A DNA stretch of 64,000 bases from Sphingomonas_L flavalba_A (lineage in GTDB: Bacteria; Pseudomonadota; Alphaproteobacteria; Sphingomonadales; Sphingomonadaceae), in the NCBI RefSeq assembly GCF_047553045.1, contig NZ_CP180208.1, positions 2,852,001 to 2,916,000 on the forward strand, given 5' to 3'. The translations under genes and the position numbers were made by a program. Positions 8,390 through 17,214 of this stretch are shown here, in pieces; the stretch's first letter is position 1, and each line of letters starts with the position of its first letter. Below the pieces are notes generated by a model, which was not told the origin of the DNA, did not search any database, and was given only the letters and a program-made list of their open reading frames with translations.

Positions 8390-9961
8390 TCACGCGCTGC
8401 TGCCGCCGCCGGCATGGTCGGCCCGCAGGCGGGCCTTGTCGATCTTTCCGGTCGCGGCGAGCGGCATCGCCGCTACCGCGACCACCGTGTCGGGCAGCCA
8501 CCAGTCCGGCACCTTGCCGCGCAGGCCGGCGACCAGCGCGGCGGCATCAATACCATGCCCCGCCTGCGGCTCGACAATCAGCACCGGCCGTTCGCCCCAT
8601 TTCGGATCGGGCCGGCCGACAACCGCGACCTGCGCCACCGCCGGGTCGCAACCGACAATCGCCTCGATCTCCGCCGGATTGATCCATTCGCCGCCCGACT
8701 TGATCAGGTCCTTGGCACGGCCGCAGATCGTCAGATTGCCGGCGGCGTCGATCGAGGCGAGGTCGCCGGTATCGAAATACCCTTCCGCGTCGAGCGCATG
8801 GGCCGGCGCGTTGTAATAGCGGTCGAGAACGCTCGCCCCCTTCACCTTCAGATGGCCGGTGCCGGCATGCTGGTCGGGGAGCGGCACGCCGTCGGCATCG
8901 GTCAGCTTCACATCAAGGCCTATGATCACCTGCCCAGCCGCCTTGCCCGCCGCGCCGCCGGGCGGCGCGGTGACGCCGAGCGGCGACAATTCCGTCATGC
9001 CCCAACTGGTCTGCACCCGCGCGCCCAGCCCCGCCTCCAGCCGCCGGACCTGCGCGGGCGGGCAGTCGGAGCCGCCGACGATCACCCGTTCCAGCGCCGG
9101 CAGCGTGCTGCCGGTCCGCTCAAGATGGTCGACAACCCCCAGCCAGACGGTCTGAACACCGACGGCGATGGTCACCGCTTCGTCCCGCATCAGCGCGGCG
9201 AGCCCGGCGCCGTCCGCCTCGCGCCCCGGCAGGACGATACGGGCGCCGACGGCGGGAACGGCGAAGGGCAGACCCCAGCCATTGGCGTGGAACATCGGCA
9301 CCGCGACCAGCACCACATCGCGCCGGTTGATCGCGAACGCATCCGGCAGCAGCGAACGCAGCGTGTGCAGATAGTTTGACCGGTGGGTGTAGAGTACGCC
9401 CTTCGGGCTGCCGGTGGTGCCGGAGGTATAGCAGAGGCCGGCCGGCGTCTCTTCCGGGAAACGGCCCCAAGCGACCGCCGCGCCATGCGTCGCCAACAAC
9501 GCTTCATAGTCCCAGTTTTCCGGCTCGTGCTGCACCGGGCCGTTGCCGTCCAGCCAGATCACATGGCGCAGTTTCGGGCAGAGTGGCGCCAGTTCCGCCA
9601 GCAGCGGCGCCAGATTGACCGCAACCGCCAGCACCCGGTCGTCCGCTTCGTTGATCATCATGCTCAGATGGTCGCGCGACAGCCGCGGGTTCAGCGTGTG
9701 GCAGATCAGCCCGGCCCCCATCGCCGCGTAATAGAGTTCCAGATGATGCTGGGTGTTCCAGGCAAGGGTGGCGATCCGGTCGCCGCCGCGCAGGCCCAAC
9801 GCGGCAAGCGCGCCGGACATGCGGTTGGCCCGCGCGCGCAGGTCGGCATAGCCGATGCGCAGCGGCGGCTGCCCCGCGCGCGCGGTGACGACCTGCTGCT
9901 CGGCCGCCCATCTGGCGGCATGATCGATGAATTTGTCGACGGTCAGACTATAGGATTGCAT
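8390..9961 (-). CDS. AMP-dependent acyl-CoA synthetase
   Basis: 523-residue cytoplasmic ANL-family enzyme that adenylates a carboxylic acid and transfers it to CoA. The phosphate-binding motif YTSGTTGSPKG begins at Tyr178. The core motif WGMTE, the A8 hinge region (YFDTGDLASID, GRAKDLIKSGGEWI) and the C-terminal lysine motif ATGKIDKARLR are all intact, so it should be active. It resembles medium/long-chain fatty acyl-CoA ligases (MFHANGWGLPF), but the actual acid is unknown. A GTG two codons upstream (9967) is an alternative start; neither start has a good ribosome site. It lies between the DUF3089 hydrolase and the MFS transporter and would activate an acid released by ester cleavage. Confidence 0.92.
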   Translation of the reverse strand: MQSYSLTVDKFIDHAARWAAEQQVVTARAGQPPLRIGYADLRARANRMSGALAALGLRGGDRIATLAWNTQHHLELYYAAMGAGLICHTLNPRLSRDHLSMMINEADDRVLAVAVNLAPLLAELAPLCPKLRHVIWLDGNGPVQHEPENWDYEALLATHGAAVAWGRFPEETPAGLCYTSGTTGSPKGVLYTHRSNYLHTLRSLLPDAFAINRRDVVLVAVPMFHANGWGLPFAVPAVGARIVLPGREADGAGLAALMRDEAVTIAVGVQTVWLGVVDHLERTGSTLPALERVIVGGSDCPPAQVRRLEAGLGARVQTSWGMTELSPLGVTAPPGGAAGKAAGQVIIGLDVKLTDADGVPLPDQHAGTGHLKVKGASVLDRYYNAPAHALDAEGYFDTGDLASIDAAGNLTICGRAKDLIKSGGEWINPAEIEAIVGCDPAVAQVAVVGRPDPKWGERPVLIVEPQAGHGIDAAALVAGLRGKVPDWWLPDTVVAVAAMPLAATGKIDKARLRADHAGGGSSA

Positions 9962-10033
9962 GGCCACGCGCGGTTGGAGGAATCGGGGCGCCGCCGGCGG
10001 GATACAGGCAGGCGGCGCATGGGCGGTCCGGCA

Positions 10034-11266
10034 TCACGGCGCGCGCGGCGCGGCCGCATGGGCCCGCGCCTGACTGGCGACGATGCGGATCAGGTCACCC
10101 ATCGCATGATGGACGTCGAGAATATGCAGCCCCCACGACAGATCGACGCCGAATGGGCGGACGATTTCCCCCGACAGATGATCGGTGCGGCCGCCGCCGG
10201 GGTTGGGGTTCACATGCAGTTCGAGATAATCGAAGTCGCCGCGCGTCACGCATTGCAGCGATACCAGCCCCGGCGTCTTGACGAACGGCGTGGCGATCGC
10301 GCGCAGCGGGCGGGTCCACTCCGGCCGCGCGTCGCCACCGGCATCGTTCAGCGAACCGGAAGTGGCGAAATAGGAATCGGCAGTACCGCTGCCGCCGCCA
10401 AGGCTGGCCGGGTTGGTGCAGGCGACGCGCAATCCATCGCGCGCACGGCCGAACAGCGCGTTTTCCGGCGGCGGGAACCGGTCGCGATAGGTGGCGTAGC
10501 TGATCACACAGCCAACCTGGTCCTCCGCCTCGCACAGCGGGATCGCCTTGAAGCTGCCGCCAACCGCCTTGCCGGGCGGCACCAGCACCGGCGCGCCGAT
10601 GACCAGCGCCGAAATCAGCCGCGCCTGTCCCGGCCGGCCGTCGATCTCTTCGGCGAGCAGCCGGGTGATCATCGCCCCGCCCTGGCTATGGCCGATCAGC
10701 ACGACGCCGCGCCCGTTATTTGCGTGCGCCATGTACCAGTTCCACGCGGCGCGCACGTCACTATAGCCACCAAAGCCGGGCGGCGGCGGATCGCCGACCG
10801 GCTGCGGCCCGCCGGCATTCCGGCGCAGCGCGGTCAGCGTCGTCTGCCGATAAAGCGGCGCGAACTGGCGACAGACCTTGCCGAAGCGGGCGAATTGCTG
10901 CCTGATGTCGTCGAATTCCATCCGGTCGGGCACGAAATCCGATTGCCAGCCTGGGTCCTTCGACACCGTCGGATAAACGAAGAAGCAGTCGAAGCCGGGA
11001 TCAGCGGCTGGACGATAATGCTCGATGCTGCTGCTGCCGTCCGCCGCGATCACCGTCGCGTCGATCCCGACCCGGCAGCGGTTGATCGTCAGATCCGGCC
11101 GGCATAGCCACAGCGCAGGATCGGCATAGTCGGCATTTGCAACGGTCGGGTCTGGTGCCGGCGGCGTGGCGGCCGGGGCGGACCCGGCAGCAAGGGCGAC
11201 GGCAGCGACAAACACGGCGAGACGGCCGCCGGCCGCGCGGCGCGCTGAAGGAAGCTGTCTGTCCAT
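10034..11266 (-). CDS. DUF3089 alpha/beta-hydrolase, exported
   Basis: 410 residues. The N-terminus (MDRQLPSARRAAGG followed by a hydrophobic core to GSAPAA) is a signal peptide, so periplasmic or secreted. It shows the DUF3089 pattern: FVYPTVS in the first third, the nucleophile elbow GHSQGG with Ser194, and a late His in the LHVNPNPG-to-HAMGDL region. Family members are alpha/beta-hydrolases related to lysophospholipases and bacterial lipases. It follows the TonB receptor by 61 nt and precedes the acyl-CoA ligase by 72 nt, so it is probably translated from the same transcript. It is the third predicted exported ester hydrolase in this cluster, unrelated to the two type-B carboxylesterases. 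Confidence 0.85.
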   Translation of the reverse strand: MDRQLPSARRAAGGRLAVFVAAVALAAGSAPAATPPAPDPTVANADYADPALWLCRPDLTINRCRVGIDATVIAADGSSSIEHYRPAADPGFDCFFVYPTVSKDPGWQSDFVPDRMEFDDIRQQFARFGKVCRQFAPLYRQTTLTALRRNAGGPQPVGDPPPPGFGGYSDVRAAWNWYMAHANNGRGVVLIGHSQGGAMITRLLAEEIDGRPGQARLISALVIGAPVLVPPGKAVGGSFKAIPLCEAEDQVGCVISYATYRDRFPPPENALFGRARDGLRVACTNPASLGGGSGTADSYFATSGSLNDAGGDARPEWTRPLRAIATPFVKTPGLVSLQCVTRGDFDYLELHVNPNPGGGRTDHLSGEIVRPFGVDLSWGLHILDVHHAMGDLIRIVASQARAHAAAPRAP

Positions 11267-11327
11267 CGGCCTGTCCGTTGCAAAAAGCGCGGGCGAGCGC
11301 CGGGGCGCCCGCCCGCTCAGGGAGGGT

Positions 11328-14300
11328 CTAGAAAGTCTTCTTGATGCCAATCTCGAAAGTACGGCCGAGCGGATTGGCCATCCACGGGTCATAGCCGAAC
11401 TCTTCCTGCGCCGGCGGCGGGTCGCGGTCGAACAGATTGCCGACATTGGCGGTCAGGACGAAGCCGTCGGCGACTTCGAACCGATAGGTCAGATCGGCGG
11501 TGATCCACGCGCGCCCGTTCTCGCCATATTGGATGCCGGCCCGTTCATCCTTCACCGCCGACACATAGTTGGCGCCGACGCGGATGTTGTGGCGGGCAAG
11601 GTTGTAGTTGACGCTGAAATTGGCCCGCAGCTTCGGCGCCGCCTGCGCGAAGGTCGCGAAGTTGAGCGTCCCCAGCCGATCGTCGCCGGTGGAGATGACC
11701 ACGCCGTCGAGCGATGTCGCGCCGGTCTTCAGCTTGGTGATCCGCGTCGCGGTCAGCTGGAGGCCCAACTCACCTTCGCCGACCGGCAGGGTGTAGTTCG
11801 CCTGCACGTCGAACCCGGTGGTTCGCTGGCCCGGGCCGTTGCCGACCAAAGTGGTGACCGACGAGAAGGCGCCGATCGCGCTCATCCCGACCGTGCAGCC
11901 GGCGTTGAAGGCGATGCGGCTGAGCAACGGCTGCGCCGACGGATCGCAGGTGGTCGTGGTTCCGCCCGGCCCGTTGAACACCAGATTGGCGATCTGGTTC
12001 GGGTCGGCGATCTGGCCGATCTCATCTTTGGTGCGGATGTCGAAATAATCGACCATCAGCCGGAACCGGTGGTCGCTGCCCAGCCCCCGGCTGTCCCAGA
12101 TCATGCCGATGTTGGACGTCCGCGCGGTTTCCGGCTTCAGATTGGCGGCGGTGATGAACTGAGCCGCCAGCCAGTTGCTGCCGGCGACGGTGTAGTTGCG
12201 CGCCGCGACGGTAAGCGCGCCGGGCACCGTGCCCAGCGGCGGCGTCTGGTAGTTGGTGCCATAGGACCCGCGCAGCGACAGCGGCCCCCAGACATTCCAC
12301 TTGCCGGCCACCTTGTAGACGGTGGCGGACAGGCCACCGGAGAAACGCTCGTGCCGCGCCGCCGCCTGCAGGTTGACGCCGTCGACCAGCGGGACGTCGA
12401 TTTCGCCGAACACCGAATACTGGTTGCGCTCGGCGTCGACCGGAACAAGCGGCGCGAACAGCACGAACGGCCCCGGCGCATCCGGCGTACAACCACGGAA
12501 ATTCGGGCTGGTCGTCGGCAGCGGATTCGCTTCCATCGGCAGCGAGCCAGGCCCGTTGGCGCTGGTCGTGCCGTGCGGCCATTCGCACTGGACCGTGCCG
12601 TTGTAGATCGGGTCGGGAATATTCTGGCGGCTGGAGAACCAGCGGGCCTGCCCGCCAAGCGCCCAGTTGACCTCGCCGCCCGGCAGCGTGATGCCGGTCT
12701 TGCCGTTCAGCACCAGATCGATGGTCAGCGCGCTGGTCGTCGTCTCGGTCGCACGGGGGTTGAACATCCAGCGGGTCAATTCTTCCGAATTCTCGCTGCC
12801 CGCGACATGGTTGGGGTTGTCGAGGCCACGCACCGGCTGGCCAGCAAACGCGCTGGAGAACGGGTTCCACCACAGGCAGCCATTCTGGCCGGCCGCCGCC
12901 GGGTTCTGGGTGCCGAACCGGTTGGGGTCGAGGTCGACCGCCTGACAGTTCGCGCCGCCGAAACCGTTCAGCGCCTGCTGCAGGCGATAGCCGATCGTAT
13001 CCGGGTGGGTGTTGTAGGTCCGCGCCTGATTGTAGGTGACGGCGAAGTCGTAATTGACGTCGCGGGCAAAATCCGCCCAGTCGCCAAGCCGCCCCTTCAC
13101 GCCACCCGACACACGCCAGACCTTGTTGTCGACCCGGTCGGGCACGCCATAACCATTGTCGCTGAGCGCGGTGTTACCGCCATGGCCGAGCAGCCGATAG
13201 GTTACCGGCGTGAAGCCCTGAGCGCCGGTAATGCCGTGATCGGCGGCAAAGGCGGCGGCATAGGGGTTGGTGATCGGCACGTAGAGCTGGTAGACTGCAC
13301 CGGTCGCCAGCGCCGGGCCGCGCGCAACCGGCTGCGCCGGCGAACCGAAGATTTGCGGAACCGTCACCCGGCCGTAGGACGCCTCGACATGGACCTCCAT
13401 GTCGTCGGTCACTTCCGCGTTCAACTGGGCATAGGCACGATAGGTGTTGGTCGGCGAAACCAGATCGTAATAGGGAATGTAGTTGTAGGCGCAGGTATAG
13501 GCGTTGTCGTAGCGCCCGCCGACCGCGGCGCAACTCGCCGGGGTGAAATCCGACACGATGCCGGCAACGGGCGCGCCGAATTCGCCGTCCGCCGTCACGC
13601 TGGGGATTGCCGGCAACGCGCCGCGCGGCAGCCAGCCGGCAAGGTTGGTCAGCGTCGACCACGGCGCCGGGTTGTAGTCCGGGTCAGTCGGATCGAAGGA
13701 CTTGCGGACGAAATCGCGCTTGATCGCCTTCAGCCGCGAGCGCCGCTCATATTCGCCCGACACCATCAGGTTGACGCGACCGGAGCCGACACCGGCGAGG
13801 AAACCGGCGTAGTAATCGCCGTTCGACCCGTTGATATGCTTGTAACGCGCCGCCGCTTCGAAACCGACATAGCGTTCGCGGGTAATGAAGTTGACGACAC
13901 CTCCGGTCGCGTCGGCACCATAGGTCACCGCCGCGCCGTCCTTCAGAATCTCGGTGCGCGCCAGGGCGATCGACGGGACATTGGCGGTGTTGACGTTCAT
14001 CCGCCGGCCGTTGAGCAGGACCAGCGTCTTGTCCGCGCCGATGCCGCGCAGGTTGTACTGGACCGAACCGGTCAGCGCCGGGCCGCCGAAATAGTAGGAC
14101 TCACCGGTGGTCGGGCCGGAAATCGTCAGCGTCTTGGCGAAGTCGAGGGCGGTCGGCGACCCGCGCCGTTCCAGTTCGACGTTGGAATAGACCTCTACCG
14201 GCAACGCCGCGTCAACGGCGGTGCCGCGGATCAGCGAGCCGGTGACCACGATTTCCTCGTCCGAGGCGGCGGGCCGCGCCTCCGCGCCCGGCGCGACGGC

Positions 14301-14420
14301 CTGCAACGCCGCCGCGGCCGCCACCGCATCGACCTGGGCGGCGGCGACGCCGGGCCAGGCAAAGCCGGCAAGGGAAATCGAAATGGCAGCACGGGACACG
14401 CCGCGAAATGCGGATTTCAT
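11328..14420 (-). CDS. TonB-dependent outer-membrane receptor (catabolic cluster)
   Basis: 1030 residues, predicted outer-membrane beta-barrel with plug. The signal peptide ends near AAAQVD. A TonB-box-like EEIVVTGSLI comes next, then the plug motifs VLLNGRRMN and YGADATGGVVNFITR. The C-terminus ends in GIKKTF with the terminal Phe needed for Bam assembly. It belongs to the large 'IVVTGSLIRG' receptor group abundant in sphingomonads, which import bulky or hydrophobic organic compounds rather than only siderophores. The start at 14420 is chosen because GGGGAGGATT precedes it; an in-frame codon at 14444 would lie inside the candidate operator. It heads the minus-strand cluster and has a promoter with an overlapping palindrome. 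Confidence 0.94.
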   Translation of the reverse strand: MKSAFRGVSRAAISISLAGFAWPGVAAAQVDAVAAAAALQAVAPGAEARPAASDEEIVVTGSLIRGTAVDAALPVEVYSNVELERRGSPTALDFAKTLTISGPTTGESYYFGGPALTGSVQYNLRGIGADKTLVLLNGRRMNVNTANVPSIALARTEILKDGAAVTYGADATGGVVNFITRERYVGFEAAARYKHINGSNGDYYAGFLAGVGSGRVNLMVSGEYERRSRLKAIKRDFVRKSFDPTDPDYNPAPWSTLTNLAGWLPRGALPAIPSVTADGEFGAPVAGIVSDFTPASCAAVGGRYDNAYTCAYNYIPYYDLVSPTNTYRAYAQLNAEVTDDMEVHVEASYGRVTVPQIFGSPAQPVARGPALATGAVYQLYVPITNPYAAAFAADHGITGAQGFTPVTYRLLGHGGNTALSDNGYGVPDRVDNKVWRVSGGVKGRLGDWADFARDVNYDFAVTYNQARTYNTHPDTIGYRLQQALNGFGGANCQAVDLDPNRFGTQNPAAAGQNGCLWWNPFSSAFAGQPVRGLDNPNHVAGSENSEELTRWMFNPRATETTTSALTIDLVLNGKTGITLPGGEVNWALGGQARWFSSRQNIPDPIYNGTVQCEWPHGTTSANGPGSLPMEANPLPTTSPNFRGCTPDAPGPFVLFAPLVPVDAERNQYSVFGEIDVPLVDGVNLQAAARHERFSGGLSATVYKVAGKWNVWGPLSLRGSYGTNYQTPPLGTVPGALTVAARNYTVAGSNWLAAQFITAANLKPETARTSNIGMIWDSRGLGSDHRFRLMVDYFDIRTKDEIGQIADPNQIANLVFNGPGGTTTTCDPSAQPLLSRIAFNAGCTVGMSAIGAFSSVTTLVGNGPGQRTTGFDVQANYTLPVGEGELGLQLTATRITKLKTGATSLDGVVISTGDDRLGTLNFATFAQAAPKLRANFSVNYNLARHNIRVGANYVSAVKDERAGIQYGENGRAWITADLTYRFEVADGFVLTANVGNLFDRDPPPAQEEFGYDPWMANPLGRTFEIGIKKTF

Positions 14421-14438
14421 AATCCTCCCCCCTCTTTT

Positions 14439-14460
14439 ATTCACTCTCGTGAGAGGGAAA
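14439..14460. promoter_or_regulatory. Candidate TetR operator C (22-bp imperfect palindrome)
   Basis: ATTCACTCTC and GAGAGGGAA face each other; 8 of 11 pairs are symmetric. The site ends 18 nt before the TonB receptor start and begins within the -10 hexamer of the predicted promoter, a classic repressor position. It shares 13 of 22 positions with both other sites (2716 and 5358). Confidence 0.55.
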
Positions 14461-14487
14461 ATTGCCTCGTTCGTTACGGCTTGTCAA
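14459..14487 (-). promoter_or_regulatory. Predicted sigma70-type promoter of the TonB receptor
   Basis: On the minus strand a perfect TTGACA (14487-14482) is followed after 17 nt by CAATTT (14464-14459), a weak -10. Transcription would start near 14452, inside operator C. Confidence 0.45.
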
Positions 14488-14645
14488 GCAACGATGACGC
14501 GCTCCGTAACGATCGACCCGCCTGTCAATTTATCGTGGATATTCCAGTAGCTTGGTTTGCAGAACTCGCCTGGAATCAAGCGGCGGGTCGGGACGAAGCC
14601 CGACCCGCCGATCAGCGAAGCAGCAAAATGATGGGGCGACGGCGC

Positions 14646-16697
14646 TCAGAACCCGGCGCGCAACCCGAAGACGAAATTACGGCCGCGCAACGGAGCCGCC
14701 GCCGTGATGAACGACGCGTGGTTGAAGGCGAGGGCATTGGTCAGGTTTGTCGCGCGGACGAACAGTTCCGCGCTGGCTTTCGGCTCAAAATCAAGCCGAT
14801 AGGCCGCCGTCGCATTCAGCATGTCGTAGCCGGCCGTCCACGTTTCGAAAGCCGCAATCCTGTCCTGTTCGAACACGCGGTAATATTCGAGGCCGGCGGA
14901 CACCGGACCCCAGGCACCATCGGCGCGCCCGCCGAGCCGCCCGGCCGGTATGCGAGGCAGATTGCCCCGGCCGTGGGCCAGCCGGGCGCGAACATAGTCG
15001 CCGAACACCGCCACCGAGACGCCGGGCGTCAGTTGCTGGCGGATTTCGCCATCGATCCCGGCGAATGTCGCGTCGGCGGCGGTGTAGCGGATCAGACGGA
15101 AATCCTCGAAACGGTCGAGGGTGTCCGCATAGATGTAATTGTCGAAATCCTGATAATAGGCGCCAAGGGTCAGCGTCGTCGCGCCCGCTGTCTTGCGGAA
15201 GGTCAGATCGACCGCCTTGCTGGTTTCCTTGCCGAGCGTTGCCGTGCCCAGTTCATAGGTGTTGGTGGCAAGGTGAACGCCACGGGCATAAAGTTCCTGC
15301 GCATTCGGCGCGCGTTGCGACCGGGTCAGCGCCAGCGCCAGCGAATAGGCGCCGCCCATGTCCCAGACGGCCGCGCCGGAAAAGGAGAAGGGACGATGGC
15401 TGGCCCTGCGGCCGAGCGTCGTCTCGATCGTCTGCCATTCCTGCCGCGCGGCGATTTCGAAGCGCAGCGGGCCGGCGCGCAGCGCTTCCTTCAGGAACAG
15501 CGCGGTGTTGCGCGTCTCGCTTTCCGGCAGGAACGCCTCTTCCCCCAGCGCGCTGAACCGGCTTTCGGCGTGCTGGACACCGACGATGCCATGCAGCCCG
15601 CCAATCGGCCTGTGAGTCAGTTCGAACCGTATGTCGCGCGCCTTGTTCCTGAAGGTGGTGGCAATCTGATCTTCCTCGATCTCATCATGGGCGTAGTTGG
15701 TGAACGCCATGCGGAAGCGCAGCTTTTCCAGCCCCGGCAGCGGATCGCGATAGTCGCTGCGAATGTCGAAGCGCTCGCTCCGCAGTTTCACGAACGGCAC
15801 TTCGTCATGATCGTGAGCATGATCGTGATCGTGATCGTCGTCATGGTCGTCGTCATGGCCGTGCCCGCCGCAATGCAGGCTGCTACCGTGCGGGTGGCAG
15901 GATTCATATTCGTGGGAATGGCCGGGCAGCCCGTATTCGCTGCGCTGGCGGGTATAGGCGACGCCCAGATAGCCGTCGGCGCCGATCCACGCACCGCCGA
16001 GAGTGACGGTCGAGGTGTCGTTGTACGAACCGTCGACATGGCGGTCGCCAAAGCGCGCCGGCACCCGATAGGCGTCCGAACGGCGGCGCACCCCTTCGAC
16101 GCGAAAGGCGAAGGGGCCGGCGCCGACCGTCAGCCCGCCAACCAGAGAACGTTCATCGTCCGCGGTGCCCAGCCGGCCTTCTGCAACACCGGTAATGCCG
16201 TTTTCCGGCTGTTCCGTCGGCACCTTGTCGTCGAGCATGTTGATCGCGCCGCCGATCGCGCCGCCGCCATAGAGCAGGGTGGCCGGGCCGCGCAGCACTT
16301 CTATGCCGCGCAGCAGCAGCGGTTCGGTCGTCACCGCATGGTCGGGCGATACCGCCGACGCGTCGCGGATGCCGGCGCCGTCGGCCAGCGCTTCGATGCG
16401 CGGGGCGGTCTGGCCACGGATCACCGGGCGGCTCGCGCCACCGCCGAAATTGTCGAAATGAATGCCCGGTTGGCCGGCCAGCGTGTCACCCAGCGTCGCC
16501 TGTCGGCGGTGGACAAGCGCATCGCCAGTCAGCGTGACGACCGGCGTCGCGGTTTCGTCCGCCGTCTGCTCCAGCCCCATCGCGGTGACGACGATGTCGC
16601 CTCGCGCCACGCCATCGGCATCCTCGGCTGTCGCAAAGGCGGGACTGGTCGCCAGGAACGACGCGGCGGACAGAAGCAGGACGCGTATTTTCACCAT
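14646..16697 (-). CDS. znuD: ZnuD-type TonB-dependent zinc receptor
   Basis: 683-residue outer-membrane receptor. Signal peptide MVKIRVLLLSAASFLATSPAFA; TonB box GDIVVTA; plug motifs LRGIEVLRGPATLLYGGGAIGG in two parts; C-terminus ends in LRAGF with the terminal Phe. Around residues 280-315 an extracellular loop carries CHPHG, LHCGGHGH and alternating Asp/His runs (DDDH, DHDHDH). This His-rich, Cys-containing insertion is the hallmark of ZnuD zinc receptors. The start at 16697 (AAAGGGG upstream) is preferred over 16748, which would place the N-terminus in the promoter. It is divergent from a MerC-like gene with a palindrome between them that fits Zur control. Loss of zinc repression would raise both genes together. 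Confidence 0.88.
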   Translation of the reverse strand: MVKIRVLLLSAASFLATSPAFATAEDADGVARGDIVVTAMGLEQTADETATPVVTLTGDALVHRRQATLGDTLAGQPGIHFDNFGGGASRPVIRGQTAPRIEALADGAGIRDASAVSPDHAVTTEPLLLRGIEVLRGPATLLYGGGAIGGAINMLDDKVPTEQPENGITGVAEGRLGTADDERSLVGGLTVGAGPFAFRVEGVRRRSDAYRVPARFGDRHVDGSYNDTSTVTLGGAWIGADGYLGVAYTRQRSEYGLPGHSHEYESCHPHGSSLHCGGHGHDDDHDDDHDHDHAHDHDEVPFVKLRSERFDIRSDYRDPLPGLEKLRFRMAFTNYAHDEIEEDQIATTFRNKARDIRFELTHRPIGGLHGIVGVQHAESRFSALGEEAFLPESETRNTALFLKEALRAGPLRFEIAARQEWQTIETTLGRRASHRPFSFSGAAVWDMGGAYSLALALTRSQRAPNAQELYARGVHLATNTYELGTATLGKETSKAVDLTFRKTAGATTLTLGAYYQDFDNYIYADTLDRFEDFRLIRYTAADATFAGIDGEIRQQLTPGVSVAVFGDYVRARLAHGRGNLPRIPAGRLGGRADGAWGPVSAGLEYYRVFEQDRIAAFETWTAGYDMLNATAAYRLDFEPKASAELFVRATNLTNALAFNHASFITAAAPLRGRNFVFGLRAGF

Positions 16698-16737
16698 AAA
16701 CCCCTTTTGCTCTCGGAAGAGGATCGCTATTACGTGA

Positions 16738-16752
16738 CGATATAACATATCG
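16738..16752. promoter_or_regulatory. Candidate Zur operator
   Basis: CGATAT and ATATCG are separated by AAC, a perfect 6-bp inverted repeat in an AT-rich island. The minus strand reads GATATGTTATATC, which contains the TGTTATA half-site typical of Zur boxes. It lies 41 nt upstream of znuD and 21 nt upstream of the MerC-like gene. The assignment rests on the neighbouring genes. Confidence 0.5.
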
Positions 16753-16772
16753 CAATAGGCAGTAACGAAAGC

Positions 16773-17180
16773 ATGAGCATACGGGATTTACGGACGCGAC
16801 GGACGGGTGATCGGCCAGCCAATGCCATAGAAGGGGTCGCCGTTTCGGCCTCACTCCTCTGCCTCGTCCATTGCCTGGCGCTACCGCTGCTGCTGATGCT
16901 GCTGCCCGGGGCGATCGGCCTGTTCGCGGCGTCGGCCGCCTTCCACTATGTCGCGCTGGCGCTGGTCGTGCCCGCCGCCCTCGCCGCTTTCTGGGTCGGC
17001 TATCTGCGCCACCGCGCGCTGCCGCCCGCCGTGCTCGGCTGCATCGGCGCCGGCTGCCTGGCCGCCGCCCTGCTGCCGGGCATGGCGGAAGGAGCGGAGA
17101 CATGGGCGACCGTCACCGGCAGCCTGTTTCTGATTGCCGGACACCTGCTGAACTGGCGGCTGCGCCGCCATGCGGCCTGA
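16773..17180 (+). CDS. MerC-domain small membrane protein
   Basis: 135 residues with about four hydrophobic segments, predicted inner membrane. The first segment carries CLVHCLALPLLL, the Cys-x3-Cys metal motif of the MerC family. A second cysteine pair like that of mercury-specific MerC is not obvious: one Cys lies at LGCIGAGC in the third segment. Because it is divergent from znuD and shares the candidate Zur site, a role in zinc handling is more likely than mercury transport. No mercury-resistance genes are nearby. The start codon at 16773 is 21 nt from the palindrome. Confidence 0.8.
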   Translation: MSIRDLRTRRTGDRPANAIEGVAVSASLLCLVHCLALPLLLMLLPGAIGLFAASAAFHYVALALVVPAALAAFWVGYLRHRALPPAVLGCIGAGCLAAALLPGMAEGAETWATVTGSLFLIAGHLLNWRLRRHAA

Positions 17181-17214
17181 CAGCCCCACGCCCCTGTGCA
17201 TCATCCTCGCCGTC

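Noticed and set aside
14421..14645. 225-nt gap between the two TonB receptor genes searched for a small gene or RNA
   Set aside because: Beyond the promoter and palindrome listed, no coding frame with a ribosome site and no terminator-like hairpin was evident.
11166..16745. An 1859-codon open frame on the plus strand
   Set aside because: It is antisense to two clear TonB receptor genes and the start of the DUF3089 gene. High-GC codon bias keeps that frame open; its translation is Arg/Gly/Ala-rich and shows no domain.
16773..17180. Mercury-resistance locus suggested by the MerC domain
   Set aside because: No merA, merT, merP or MerR gene is present; the znuD neighbour fits zinc better.
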